NCBI GenBank assembly: GCA_011391865.1
Contig: JAABPV010000018.1
Location: forward strand, 1-44,514
Direction: 5' to 3'
Length of the DNA: 44,514 bases
Origin: Desulfobulbaceae bacterium
GTDB taxonomy: Bacteria > Desulfobacterota > Desulfobulbia > Desulfobulbales > Desulfobulbaceae
Below the pieces are notes generated by a model, which was not told the origin of the DNA, did no database searches, and saw nothing but the letters and a program-made list of their open reading frames with translations. This document shows, one piece after another, positions 15,805-23,311 of the stretch. Position 1 is the stretch's first letter; every line of letters starts with the position of its first letter. Position numbers and translations under genes: made by a program.

Positions 15805-17100
15805 ATGAATATCAACATCTACGACCTGAACACACTCTCAGCGGCGGACAAGGCAAGAATCCTGCGCCGCTCCGAGTTAGACATCGAGGGCTTTCAGGAG
15901 ACTGTGCGGCCCATCATCAAGGCGGTGCGGGAGCGCGGCGATCAAGCCTTGGTCGAGTTCTGCGCCAAGTTTGACAAGGTGACGCTCGACCCCACAGCCA
16001 TTCAAGTGACTGAGGCGGAGTTTGAGCGGGCCGAGCGCAGCTTGGAGCCAGAGATCAAGGCGGTGATCGAGCGGGCAGCAGCCAACATCCGCAAGTTCCA
16101 TCAGGCCCAGATGCCGGAGGAGATGTGGTTCACGGAGATCAGCGAGGGCATTCTGGCGGGCGAGAAGATCACGCCGATCACCTCGGTCGGCATCTACGTG
16201 CCGCGCGGCAAAGGCTCGTTCCCCTCGGTCATGCTGATGCTCGGCATTCCGGCGGTGATTGCGGGCGTGCCGGAGATCATCATCTGCACCCCGCCCACGC
16301 CCGACGGCACGGTTGACGATGCCTCACTCTTCACGGCCAGAGTCTGCGGCATCAAGACGGTCTATAAGACCGGCGGGGCGCAGGCGATTGCGGCGATGGC
16401 GTTTGGCACTGAGACGGTGCGGAAGGTGCACAAGGTCATCGGGCCGGGCAACGCCTATGTGTCGGCAGCGAAACGCCTGCTCTACGGCCACATTGACGTG
16501 GGCACGCCCGCAGGCCCCAGCGAGTCCATCATCCTCTGCGACGAGCAGGCCGACCCGCGCATCGCCGCCCTTGACCTGCTGATTGAGGCCGAGCATGGCC
16601 CGGACTCCACTGCCTTGCTGGTGACGCATTCACGCGAGCTGGCGGACAAGGTGATGGCTCTGCTGCCGGACTTGATCGCTGATCTGCCGGAGAAGCGGCG
16701 TGAGTTCTGCACGGCTGTGCTGGGCAACTACGGCGGCATAGTGCTCACCAAAGACTTGGCCCAGTCCATTGCCTTTGTCAACGACTTTGCCCCGGAGCAT
16801 CTGGAGGTGCTGACTGCCGAGCCAATGCTGCTGCTGGCAAAGATCCGCAACGCTGGCGAGATACTGCTCGGCCAGCACACGCCGATCACGGTCGGCAACT
16901 ACGCGCTGGGCGTGAACGCCATCCTGCCCACCGGCGGCTTTGCCCGCACCTTCTCCTGCGTCACGGTCTTTGACTTCCTCAAACGCTCGTCCATTGGCTA
17001 CATGTCCAAGCAGGGCTATGACAGCCTCAAGGACGTGGCCATGCAGTTTGCCGACTACGAGGGCTTTCCTGCGCACGCGAATGCGGTGCGGAAGCGGTAG
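15805..17100 (+). CDS. hisD: Histidinol dehydrogenase
   Basis: 431 residues. Oxidises L-histidinol to L-histidine in two NAD-dependent steps, the last of histidine synthesis. Family blocks are clear: the N-terminal AxxILRRSELDIEGF, the NAD-site region YVPRGKGSFPSVMLMLGIPAVIAGVPEIIICTPP (quoted in part), KVIGPGNAYVSAAKRLLYG, and the catalytic DLLIEAEHGPDS with E and H that activate water. The C-terminal HTPITVGNYALGVNAILPT is also intact. The start ATG has AAAGGA upstream; a much longer upstream frame is antisense to the TIR gene and not coding. Stands alone rather than in a his operon. A terminator follows. Confidence 0.97.
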   Translation: MNINIYDLNTLSAADKARILRRSELDIEGFQETVRPIIKAVRERGDQALVEFCAKFDKVTLDPTAIQVTEAEFERAERSLEPEIKAVIERAAANIRKFHQAQMPEEMWFTEISEGILAGEKITPITSVGIYVPRGKGSFPSVMLMLGIPAVIAGVPEIIICTPPTPDGTVDDASLFTARVCGIKTVYKTGGAQAIAAMAFGTETVRKVHKVIGPGNAYVSAAKRLLYGHIDVGTPAGPSESIILCDEQADPRIAALDLLIEAEHGPDSTALLVTHSRELADKVMALLPDLIADLPEKRREFCTAVLGNYGGIVLTKDLAQSIAFVNDFAPEHLEVLTAEPMLLLAKIRNAGEILLGQHTPITVGNYALGVNAILPTGGFARTFSCVTVFDFLKRSSIGYMSKQGYDSLKDVAMQFADYEGFPAHANAVRKR

Positions 17101-17108
17101 CAGCACTC

Positions 17109-17140
17109 AGGGCGGCCGCAAGGGCCGCCCTTTCTTTTCT
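17109..17140 (+). terminator. Rho-independent terminator of hisD
   Basis: A nine-bp GC-rich stem, 17109-17117 with 17123-17131 (AGGGCGGCC), is followed by a T-rich run TTCTTTTCTT, 8 bases after the hisD stop. Confidence 0.85.
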
Positions 17141-17280
17141 TGAACACCTCCCCCTGTTGCCCCATTTCCCCACCATCTTACTGAGCAAGCAAGCGGTTTC
17201 TCTGGAGAACGCCGCCCTTGCCGCGTTTTTGTCCGGCCTGCTGGTTACACTGCACACGAAGCTGCGCATTCGTGAGAACC

Positions 17281-17395
17281 CTGAGCATGCTCATCGTTAG
17301 GCTCTGAGCATGCTCAGGGTCGGACGCTGACCATGCTTAGAGTCGGACGCTGACCATGCTCAGGGTTGGACGCTGACCATGCTCGCGTCAGGCAT
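17281..17395. repeat. Tandem array of palindromic 23-bp units (GCATGC core)
   Basis: Units start at 17301 (25 bp), 17326 and 17349 (23 bp each), with a degenerate one at 17372 and an isolated CTGAGCATGCTCA at 17281. The palindromic core is CTGAGCATGCTCAG, mutated in later units to GACCATGCTCAGGGT. Units are joined by CGGAC or TGGAC. The array lies between the hisD terminator and the argD promoter. The rest of 17141-17280 and 17396-17450 shows no further feature. Confidence 0.8.
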
Positions 17396-17450
17396 GAGCC
17401 TCTTTTGGATGCGCCGCAGGACAGGAAGCACGCGGGCCGCAAAAGAATGC

Positions 17451-17479
17451 TTGACAGGACTGGCCCGGCTTTTTAGGAT
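17451..17479 (+). promoter_or_regulatory. Sigma-70 type promoter of argD
   Basis: TTGACA (17451-17456), 17-base spacer, TAGGAT (17474-17479), 72 bases before the ATG of argD. This is a different sequence from the duplicated promoter, with a consensus -35 and 4 of 6 matches in the -10. Confidence 0.65.
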
Positions 17480-17550
17480 GGGCTGTCAGGCCAGCCCCGC
17501 GTTCTCAGGCGGAAGCTGCGGTCGCATTCACCACCACAAAGAGCTGAATC

Positions 17551-18750
17551 ATGAGCAATGCACACTGGACAGCGCGAGGCGAAGCTGTGTTCGCAGGAAC
17601 CTACACCCGTTTTCCGGCGGCAATCGTCCGGGGCCAAGGCTGCCGCCTTTGGGACGCGGACGGCAAGGAATACTTGGATTTTCTCTCCGGCATCGCGGTC
17701 TGCTCGCTGGGGCACTGCCACCCGGCAGTGACGGAGGCCATCTGCGCCCAAGCGAAGAAGCTGCTGCACGTCTCCAACCTCTTCTACACCGAGCCGCAGA
17801 CCGAGCTGGCTGAGCTGCTGATTGCGCACAGCTTTGCCGAGCGGGTCTTCTTCTGCAACTCTGGCGCAGAGGCCAACGAAGCGGCGATCAAGCTGGCCCG
17901 CATTTACAGCAGCAGCACAGGTCGTTACGAGGTGATTTCCCTCAGCGGCTCCTTTCATGGCCGTACCTTGGCAACCGTGGCGGCCACTGGCCAGCCCAAG
18001 TTTCACAAGGGCTTTGAGCCACTGCCGAGCGGTTTTATTCATGCTGACTTTGGCACGCCAGAAGCCATTGAGCGGCTGATTAGCAGCAAGACCTGCGCCA
18101 TACTCTGCGAACCAATCCAGGGCGAGAGCGGCGTGCGACCGCTGTCAGAGGAATATCTGAAGGCAATCCGGGCTATTTGCGACCGCCACGGCCTGCTGCT
18201 CATCTTTGACGAGGTGCAGACCGGCATAGGCCGCACCGGCACCCTCTTCGCCTACGAGCAGTGCGGCGTTGTCCCTGATATCATGACCTTGGCCAAAGCA
18301 CTGGCTAACGGCCTGCCGGTCGGCGCGATGCTCACCCGCGCCAAGGTTGCCGCTGCCTTCACGCCGGGCACGCACGCCTCAACCTTTGGCGGCAATCCGG
18401 CAGCTGCGGCGGCAGGTGTGGCCGTGCTGAAAACCATGCTCGCCGAGGGCTTTTTCACCGACCTGCGCGAGCGCAGCAGCTATTTTGTTCAGCGTCTGGA
18501 AGGCTTGGTGGAGCGGTTCCCGCAGCTCTGCACCGGGGTGCGCGGCAGGGGAATGCTGCTGGGATTAGTGCTGACGGAGAAAGGGATCACGCACGGGCCG
18601 GAGATTGTCCGCAGAATGTTCGAGCGCGGCATCCTGATCAACTTCGCAGGGATGCAGGCACTGCGCTTCATTCCGCCGCTGATAGTCAGTCGGGAGGATA
18701 TGGACAGAGTGGTGGCGGAGCTGGGGCAGGTACTGGCGGAGCTGGACTGA
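17551..18750 (+). CDS. argD: Acetylornithine aminotransferase
   Basis: 399 residues. PLP-dependent transaminase that forms N-acetylornithine from N-acetylglutamate semialdehyde in arginine synthesis; the family also accepts succinyldiaminopimelate in some bacteria. D220 in FDEVQTGIGRTG binds the PLP nitrogen and K249 in TLAKALANGLPVGA is the Schiff-base lysine. The substrate-binding N-terminal block DFLSGIAVCSLGHCHP and the NSGAEANEAAIKLAR helix are also typical. Placed alone behind its own promoter, convergent with ubiB; only 15 bases separate the two stops. Ornithine or 4-aminobutyrate aminotransferase would be the alternatives but the match is to ArgD. Confidence 0.93.
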   Translation: MSNAHWTARGEAVFAGTYTRFPAAIVRGQGCRLWDADGKEYLDFLSGIAVCSLGHCHPAVTEAICAQAKKLLHVSNLFYTEPQTELAELLIAHSFAERVFFCNSGAEANEAAIKLARIYSSSTGRYEVISLSGSFHGRTLATVAATGQPKFHKGFEPLPSGFIHADFGTPEAIERLISSKTCAILCEPIQGESGVRPLSEEYLKAIRAICDRHGLLLIFDEVQTGIGRTGTLFAYEQCGVVPDIMTLAKALANGLPVGAMLTRAKVAAAFTPGTHASTFGGNPAAAAAGVAVLKTMLAEGFFTDLRERSSYFVQRLEGLVERFPQLCTGVRGRGMLLGLVLTEKGITHGPEIVRRMFERGILINFAGMQALRFIPPLIVSREDMDRVVAELGQVLAELD

Positions 18751-18765
18751 GGAAAGCGCGGGGCT

Positions 18766-20499
18766 TTAGAGCTTGCCCTGCCTGAGGATGGAGATCAGCA
18801 GCCAGAGGCCCATGATCCCAGCGATGATGAAGCCGATCATGCCGATTGTGGGCAGCTCGCTGTTGGCCGTGCGGCTGCCGTAATGCACGACTAACGACGA
18901 GCCGATGATCAGGGCCGCAAGGACAATGGCAAAGGCGATCCGGTTTGAGGCGCGGTAAAGAGAGTGCTCCAGAGGACGCAGGCCGTGGTGCTCCAGCTCC
19001 AGCCGCACCTTGCCTTGGCGGAGCATGGCCAGGATGCTGCGGGTCTCTGCGGGCAGGTCGCGGAGCAGGCTCATGTACTGGCTTGCGGTCTCCGCCGCCT
19101 CATGGGCCAGACGCTTGGGATTAACCCGCCGCATCTTGATGTCCCGCATGAATGGCTTGGCCAAGGAGAGCATCTCGATCTGCGGATCAAGGGCCAGACC
19201 GACACCCTCGGCTGTGCCGAGCGCCTTGAGCATCAGATAGAGGCTGGGCTTGAGGAAGAGGCGGTGGCGGCTGAAGAGCCGTAGCAGCTCCCAATGAATC
19301 TTGCCGATCTCCAGCTCGCCGATGGAGAGGTGCAGGTAGCGGCTCATGAAGTCGCTGATGTCCAAGGACAGCGCGTCGCGGTCAAACTCGCCCTGCTGCA
19401 CCGTCATCTTGAGAATGCCTGCGGTGACTTTGCTCTCGTCGCCAGAGACGATGCTGGCCACCAACTCAATGAAGCCTTCCCGGTCTTTGACGAGCAGCCT
19501 GCCCATCTGGCCGAAGTCGATGAAGCAGACCACATTGCCGGGCAGGAAGAAGATGTTGCCGGGATGGGGATCAGCGTGAAAGAAGCCGTGGGTGAAGATC
19601 TGCTCCATCACCAGCTTGGCCCCGCGCTCGGCCAGCAGGGTTAGGTCAAGGCCCGCAGCCCGCAGGGCCTCGATGTCGGAAGCCTTGATGCCGTCAATCC
19701 GCTCCATGACTAAAATACGCTCGGTGGAGAGGGCAGGGAAGGCTTCGGGCACATAGATTTCCCGGCTGCTTGCGAACTGGCGGGCAAAGTGCTGAATGTT
19801 GGTCAGCTCAATGGTGAAGTCGATCTCCCGCGACAGGCTGCGGGCGAACTCGCCGACAATGGCCGTGGGCCGGTGTCCCTGCACCTCCTCCAGATGGTCT
19901 TCCATCAGCTGGGCAAGGCGGGCCAGTATCTCCAAGTCGATGGAGATGTTCTTCTCCAAGCCGGGCCGCTGCACCTTGACCACCACCTTGCGCGTCTGCC
20001 CGTCTTCTCCTGTCAGCAGGGCGTGATGCACTTGGCTGATTGAGGCGGCGGCCACCGGTTCATGGCTGAAGTCGGCGTAGATATCCTCCGGCTCCTTGCC
20101 CAAGTCCTCCAGAAATATCTGCCGCACCTCCTCGTAGGAGAAGGGCGGCACATTGTCTTGGAGCTTGGCCAGCTCCTGCAAGTAGTCGGGGGCGACAAGA
20201 TCAGGCCGGACTGAAAGCAGCTGGCCGAGTTTGATGAAGGTCGGCCCCAGCTCCTCCAAGGCCATGCGCAGGCGTTCCGGCTTGGAATGCCGGTAGATGA
20301 TCTGCTCCTCTGGCTCTTGGCTGCGGGATGCTCTGCTGCGACTGAGCAGCTGTAGGCCGGTCTCGATGTACTGGTCCAGATGCAGCCGTTCAACAAGGTC
20401 GCTGAAGCCGTACTTGAACAGCACCCGCAGAATCTGCTGATAGCGGTTCAGGTGCCGGAAGGTCCGGTTGAACGCGCCGAACTGCCTGATGCTGAACAT
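18766..20499 (-). CDS. ubiB: UbiB/AarF-family atypical kinase
   Basis: 577 residues. The family motif is present as FIKLGQLLSVRPDLV (KxGQ), with the atypical nucleotide-binding A-rich loop region PVAAASISQVHHA and the catalytic HADPHPGNIFFLPGNVVCFIDFGQMGRL (HxDxHPGN and DFG parts visible). Two C-terminal transmembrane helices (about 522-545 and 550-575) anchor it in the membrane, as in UbiB. UbiB supports quinone biosynthesis, possibly as an ATPase that extracts precursors; because mqnD is present in this window, the quinone concerned would be menaquinone, which is inference. It is translated after a phasin-like gene with a five-base gap. Confidence 0.9.
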   Translation of the reverse strand: MFSIRQFGAFNRTFRHLNRYQQILRVLFKYGFSDLVERLHLDQYIETGLQLLSRSRASRSQEPEEQIIYRHSKPERLRMALEELGPTFIKLGQLLSVRPDLVAPDYLQELAKLQDNVPPFSYEEVRQIFLEDLGKEPEDIYADFSHEPVAAASISQVHHALLTGEDGQTRKVVVKVQRPGLEKNISIDLEILARLAQLMEDHLEEVQGHRPTAIVGEFARSLSREIDFTIELTNIQHFARQFASSREIYVPEAFPALSTERILVMERIDGIKASDIEALRAAGLDLTLLAERGAKLVMEQIFTHGFFHADPHPGNIFFLPGNVVCFIDFGQMGRLLVKDREGFIELVASIVSGDESKVTAGILKMTVQQGEFDRDALSLDISDFMSRYLHLSIGELEIGKIHWELLRLFSRHRLFLKPSLYLMLKALGTAEGVGLALDPQIEMLSLAKPFMRDIKMRRVNPKRLAHEAAETASQYMSLLRDLPAETRSILAMLRQGKVRLELEHHGLRPLEHSLYRASNRIAFAIVLAALIIGSSLVVHYGSRTANSELPTIGMIGFIIAGIMGLWLLISILRQGKL

Positions 20500-20504
20500 C
20501 AGCC

Positions 20505-20843
20505 TTATTCAGCCGCCGCGCCGCAGTTCTCCTGCTGACAGCCCTGTGTCTTGCCCGCTGCCGCCTCCAGCTCGCTGACACGGCGGCGCAGCTCGGCGAT
20601 CTCTTCGACATTGACACAGCGGCAGCTCTTGAGCCGCTCATCTACCTTGCGCCCGATCCACTGCTCCAGATTGCCTTTGGCGGCCTCGGATTTCTTCAGC
20701 AGGTCGTCGACAAAAGCCTTGCCCTCCTCCACTGACAGGCAGCCTTTGTCTGTCAGCGTCTTACCCAGCTCCTCCAGCTTGTCGCGAGTCAGGAACGCCG
20801 CGCCGATGCCGGCGTACATCACATTCTTCAGCACGTCTTTCAT
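20505..20843 (-). CDS. Phasin-superfamily (PhaF/PhaI-like) small helical protein
   Basis: 112 residues. The N-terminus MKDVLKNVMYAGIGAAFLTRDKLEELGKTL followed by DKGCLSVEEGKAFVDDLLKKSEAA is the pattern of the poly-hydroxyalkanoate granule-associated/phasin-like family, with a predicted coiled coil in the C-terminal half (IAELRRRVSELEAA). Several cysteines occur near the C-terminus (CRCVN, CQQENCG). The start has GGGAGGAAAG 3-8 bases upstream. The gene precedes ubiB by five bases, an arrangement seen in other Proteobacteria where this protein and UbiB are neighbours. Not proven to bind granules; it may simply be a membrane-associated regulatory partner. Confidence 0.7.
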   Translation of the reverse strand: MKDVLKNVMYAGIGAAFLTRDKLEELGKTLTDKGCLSVEEGKAFVDDLLKKSEAAKGNLEQWIGRKVDERLKSCRCVNVEEIAELRRRVSELEAAAGKTQGCQQENCGAAAE

Positions 20844-20899
20844 GCTTCTTTCCTCCCTGATTGAAGTTCCGCAGCCGCAGCGCAGCCACGCTTGGATGA

Positions 20900-20929
20900 A
20901 AAATACCCGATTCCGCGCCGTCCGCACAA
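20900..20929 (-). promoter_or_regulatory. Possible promoter of the phasin-ubiB operon
   Basis: On the minus strand TTGTGC (20929-20924), an 18-base spacer and TATTTT (20905-20900), about 56 bases before the phasin-like start. Both elements match only moderately, so the call is tentative. Confidence 0.35.
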
Positions 20930-20943
20930 GGGAATAAGGGAAA

Positions 20944-22014
20944 TCAGTCCACTGTCTCGGCGAAATCCTCCCGCACCGCCTCAATGCCCTGCCCGGTGCT
21001 CTGCGGCGGCGGCGAGGAGAGCGGATTGTTGTCCAGCGTCAGCTCGGTCAGGTTGGCCATCTGACTGATTTCCGGCGGCAGCTCGCGGAGATGGTTGCTG
21101 TGCAGATTCAGCTCAGTCAGATCGTGCAGCTCGAAAAGGACCAGAGGAAACGCGCTCAGGTTGTTGCCGTAGAGGCAGAGCGACTCCAAGCTGCTCAGTC
21201 GGGCGATTTCCGGCGGCAGGTCAGTGAGATGATTGTTGTGCAGGTTCAGCTCGGTCAGGCCGGTCAGCGCGAAAACTTCAGGCGGCAGCTCGGTCAGCTC
21301 GTTTCTGCCGAGGCAGAGCACGGTCAGGCAGCCCAGTCGGGTGATTTCCGGTGGCAGACGGCGCAGCGTGTTGCCGCCCAAATACAGATGCGTCAGGCGG
21401 GCGAGCTGGCCGATGGTGGCAGGCAGCTCCGTCAGCTCGTTGTCCAGCAGGGACAGCTCGTTCAAACTGGCCAGCTGGCCGATTTCCGGCGGCAGCTCGG
21501 CAAGAAGGTTGTTGTCAAGATACAGCTCCCGCAGCTTGGTCAGGCGGAACAGTTCCGGCGGCAAGCGGCGGAGGCGGTTGCCGTTGAGGTGCAGCACCTG
21601 CAAATTGCTGAGCAGGCCGATCTCCGGCGGTAGTTCGCTGAGGCTGTTGCCGCTGAGATTGAGCTCCTGCAAATGGACAAGCTGGCCGATTTCCGGCGGC
21701 AGGCTGCTCAGGCGGTTGTTGAAGAGGTGCAGCTCGGTCAGGCCGACGAGCCGGGCGATGACCGGAGGCAGCTCGCTGAAGCTGTTGCCGCCAAGATTGA
21801 GCGATTGCAGCTCGTGCAGCTGCGTGATTTCCGGCGGCAGGCTGCTCAGGCAGTTGCCGCGCAGATTCAGCTCCCGCAGATGGGTCAGCGCGAGCAGTTC
21901 CGGCGGCAGCTCGGTCAGACGGCTGGCTATGAGGCTCAGGCTGGCCGCTTTGCTGTCCGCCGCTTTTTTGATCTTCATCACCTTAACCAGTTCTTCATTA
22001 GTCATCATCATCAT
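20944..22014 (-). CDS. Leucine-rich-repeat protein, Roco-type LRR without a GTPase domain
   Basis: 356 residues. After a 25-residue N-terminal segment (MMMMTNEELVKVMKIKKAADSK), about 13 tandem 23-residue repeats follow the pattern LPPEIxxLxxLxxLxLxxNxL, giving a solenoid of the bacterial Shoc2/Roco type. The C-terminal cap NPLSSPPPQSTGQGIEAVREDF matches the NPLxxPPxxxxxQGxxAIxxY signature that in Roco proteins joins the LRR to the Roc-COR GTPase, but here the protein ends there. No signal peptide or membrane segment. The first of four consecutive ATG codons at 22014 was chosen because GGAGG is four bases upstream; the next ATG gives a better seven-base spacing. Partner and function unknown; protein-protein binding is inferred. 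Confidence 0.9.
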   Translation of the reverse strand: MMMMTNEELVKVMKIKKAADSKAASLSLIASRLTELPPELLALTHLRELNLRGNCLSSLPPEITQLHELQSLNLGGNSFSELPPVIARLVGLTELHLFNNRLSSLPPEIGQLVHLQELNLSGNSLSELPPEIGLLSNLQVLHLNGNRLRRLPPELFRLTKLRELYLDNNLLAELPPEIGQLASLNELSLLDNELTELPATIGQLARLTHLYLGGNTLRRLPPEITRLGCLTVLCLGRNELTELPPEVFALTGLTELNLHNNHLTDLPPEIARLSSLESLCLYGNNLSAFPLVLFELHDLTELNLHSNHLRELPPEISQMANLTELTLDNNPLSSPPPQSTGQGIEAVREDFAETVD

Positions 22015-22036
22015 GCATCCTCCTTCCGCGCCTCTG

Positions 22037-22849
22037 TCACGGCAGCGCGGCATTTAAAGATTCTCCCTGCTGCGAGGCGAAATAGCTTTGAATCGCCTCA
22101 ATGCCTTGGCTGGCCAGCAGCAGGGGCGGCGTGGTCAGCGGGTTGTCCTCCAGCAGCAGGGTGTTCAGCTTGGTCAGGCGGCAGAACTCCTGCGGCAGCG
22201 AGATCAGCTGGTTGAGCCGAAGATTCAGTTTGGTGAGCTTGGTGAGCTTGCCGATTTCCGGCGGCAGCGTGGTCAGTTGGTTGCGACTGAGGATGAGCGT
22301 GGTCAGATTGGTCAGCGCGCAGACTTCCAGAGGCAGCTCGGTGAGGTTGTTGCCGCTCAGGTCCAGCTCAGTGAGATGGGTCAGCTCGGCCAGCTCCGCT
22401 GGCAGTTCGGTGAGCTGATTGAAGCCGAGGCGAAGATGCGGCTGCCGGGTCAGTTTGGAGATTTCCGGCGGCAGCGAGGTCAGCTTGTTCCAGCTCAAAA
22501 CTAAGCTGGAGAGATTGGGCAGCAGCAGCAACTCTGGCGGCAGCTCGGTGAGCCGGTTGAAGCTGATGTCCAGCTCTGCCAGATTGGTGAGCTGGCAGAT
22601 GCCCGACGGCAGCGAAGTCAGCTCGTTGTCGCTGAGGTCCAGATGGGTCAGGTTGGTCAGCAGGCCAATCTCCGACGGCAGCGACGAAAGCTGATTGAAA
22701 CTCAGATCCAAATGCGTCAGGTTAATGAGATCAAAGATCTCTGGCGGCAGCATGGTCAGCCCGTGGTCGCTGAGGTTGAGGCTGGTCACCTCCTCGTGCC
22801 CGTCGTCTCCGTTCTCCTCACAGTCCTCAGGCATCTCATCGTTGATCAT
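22037..22849 (-). CDS. Leucine-rich-repeat protein, paralogue of the downstream gene
   Basis: 270 residues. After an acidic N-terminus (MINDEMPEDCEENGDDGHEE), about nine 23-residue repeats of the form LPPEIxxLTNLTxLDLSxNQL run to the C-terminal cap NPLTTPPLLLASQGIEAIQSYF. The cap is the Roco-type signature found also in the neighbouring gene. It precedes that gene by 22 bases in the same orientation, so both are probably one transcript and arose by tandem duplication. GGAGGAATATA precedes the ATG, an excellent ribosome binding site. It carries no other domain; a binding role is inferred. Confidence 0.9.
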   Translation of the reverse strand: MINDEMPEDCEENGDDGHEEVTSLNLSDHGLTMLPPEIFDLINLTHLDLSFNQLSSLPSEIGLLTNLTHLDLSDNELTSLPSGICQLTNLAELDISFNRLTELPPELLLLPNLSSLVLSWNKLTSLPPEISKLTRQPHLRLGFNQLTELPAELAELTHLTELDLSGNNLTELPLEVCALTNLTTLILSRNQLTTLPPEIGKLTKLTKLNLRLNQLISLPQEFCRLTKLNTLLLEDNPLTTPPLLLASQGIEAIQSYFASQQGESLNAALP

Positions 22850-22896
22850 TATATTCCTCCTTGCGGACAGCGTCTCGGCCCGCCTTTTTTGTTTGC

Positions 22897-22902
22897 ATTA
22901 TA
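22897..22902 (-). promoter_or_regulatory. Perfect -10 element upstream of the LRR pair
   Basis: TATAAT reads on the minus strand at 22902-22897, about 48 bases before the first LRR start. The -35 region is poor, so only the -10 is clear. Confidence 0.45.
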
Positions 22903-22926
22903 AAGGCTGCCGCGCCGTTCTGCCTC

Positions 22927-23301
22927 TTATTTCCGCTCAATATCCCGATGAAAGACCTCCAGCGCATCGCCGTGCGCCGTCTTGGCTATAAAACGCCGCA
23001 GCTGCTCAGTCACTGCCACGGAGCGGTGCCTGCCGCCAGTGCAACCCACGGCGCAGCTAAATTCCTCCCGGCCTGCCTGTCTGTGGCTGTCGAGCATGAA
23101 GGCCAGCAGCGGCTCCAAGCGGGCAAGGAATTCCCGCCCGGCCTGGCTTGCCAGCACGTAGGCGGCCACAGGCTCTTCCAAGCCGCTGCGCTCTTTCAAT
23201 TCCGGCACCCAGTAGGGGTTGGGCAGAAAGCGGACATCCAACAGCATGTTGGCCTCTGGGCAGCCGTATTTGAAGCCGAAGGAAAACAGTCTGATCTTCA
23301 T
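22927..23301 (-). CDS. Stand-alone RapZ C-terminal domain protein
   Basis: 124 residues. Matches the C-terminal (RNA-binding) half of RapZ/YvcJ: SFGFKYGCP at residues 7-15, DVRFLPNPYWVPELKERSG, and the strongly conserved GCTGGRHRSVAVTEQL with the final VFHRDIERK. The N-terminal P-loop kinase half, normally 150 residues with GxSGxGKS, is absent, and the start codon is well supported by GAGGAGG. In E. coli RapZ directs the sRNA GlmZ to RNase E and senses glucosamine-6-phosphate through this half; whether this short form acts similarly is unknown. The preceding frame starts further upstream in an overlapping region and lacks a ribosome binding site. It follows the ClC transporter gene with a 10-base gap. 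Confidence 0.85.
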   Translation of the reverse strand: MKIRLFSFGFKYGCPEANMLLDVRFLPNPYWVPELKERSGLEEPVAAYVLASQAGREFLARLEPLLAFMLDSHRQAGREEFSCAVGCTGGRHRSVAVTEQLRRFIAKTAHGDALEVFHRDIERK

Positions 23302-23311
23302 TTCCACCTCC

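Noticed and set aside
17281-17395. CRISPR-like repeats
   Set aside because: Units are contiguous 23-mers with palindromic cores and no unique spacers of constant length; no cas genes in the window. The same applies to the other arrays.
21091-22057. Plus-strand frames with DFRRQLGQL-like repeats opposite the LRR genes
   Set aside because: They are antisense images of the regular LRR codons; no start signals, and the minus-strand genes have clear ribosome binding sites and LRR consensus.
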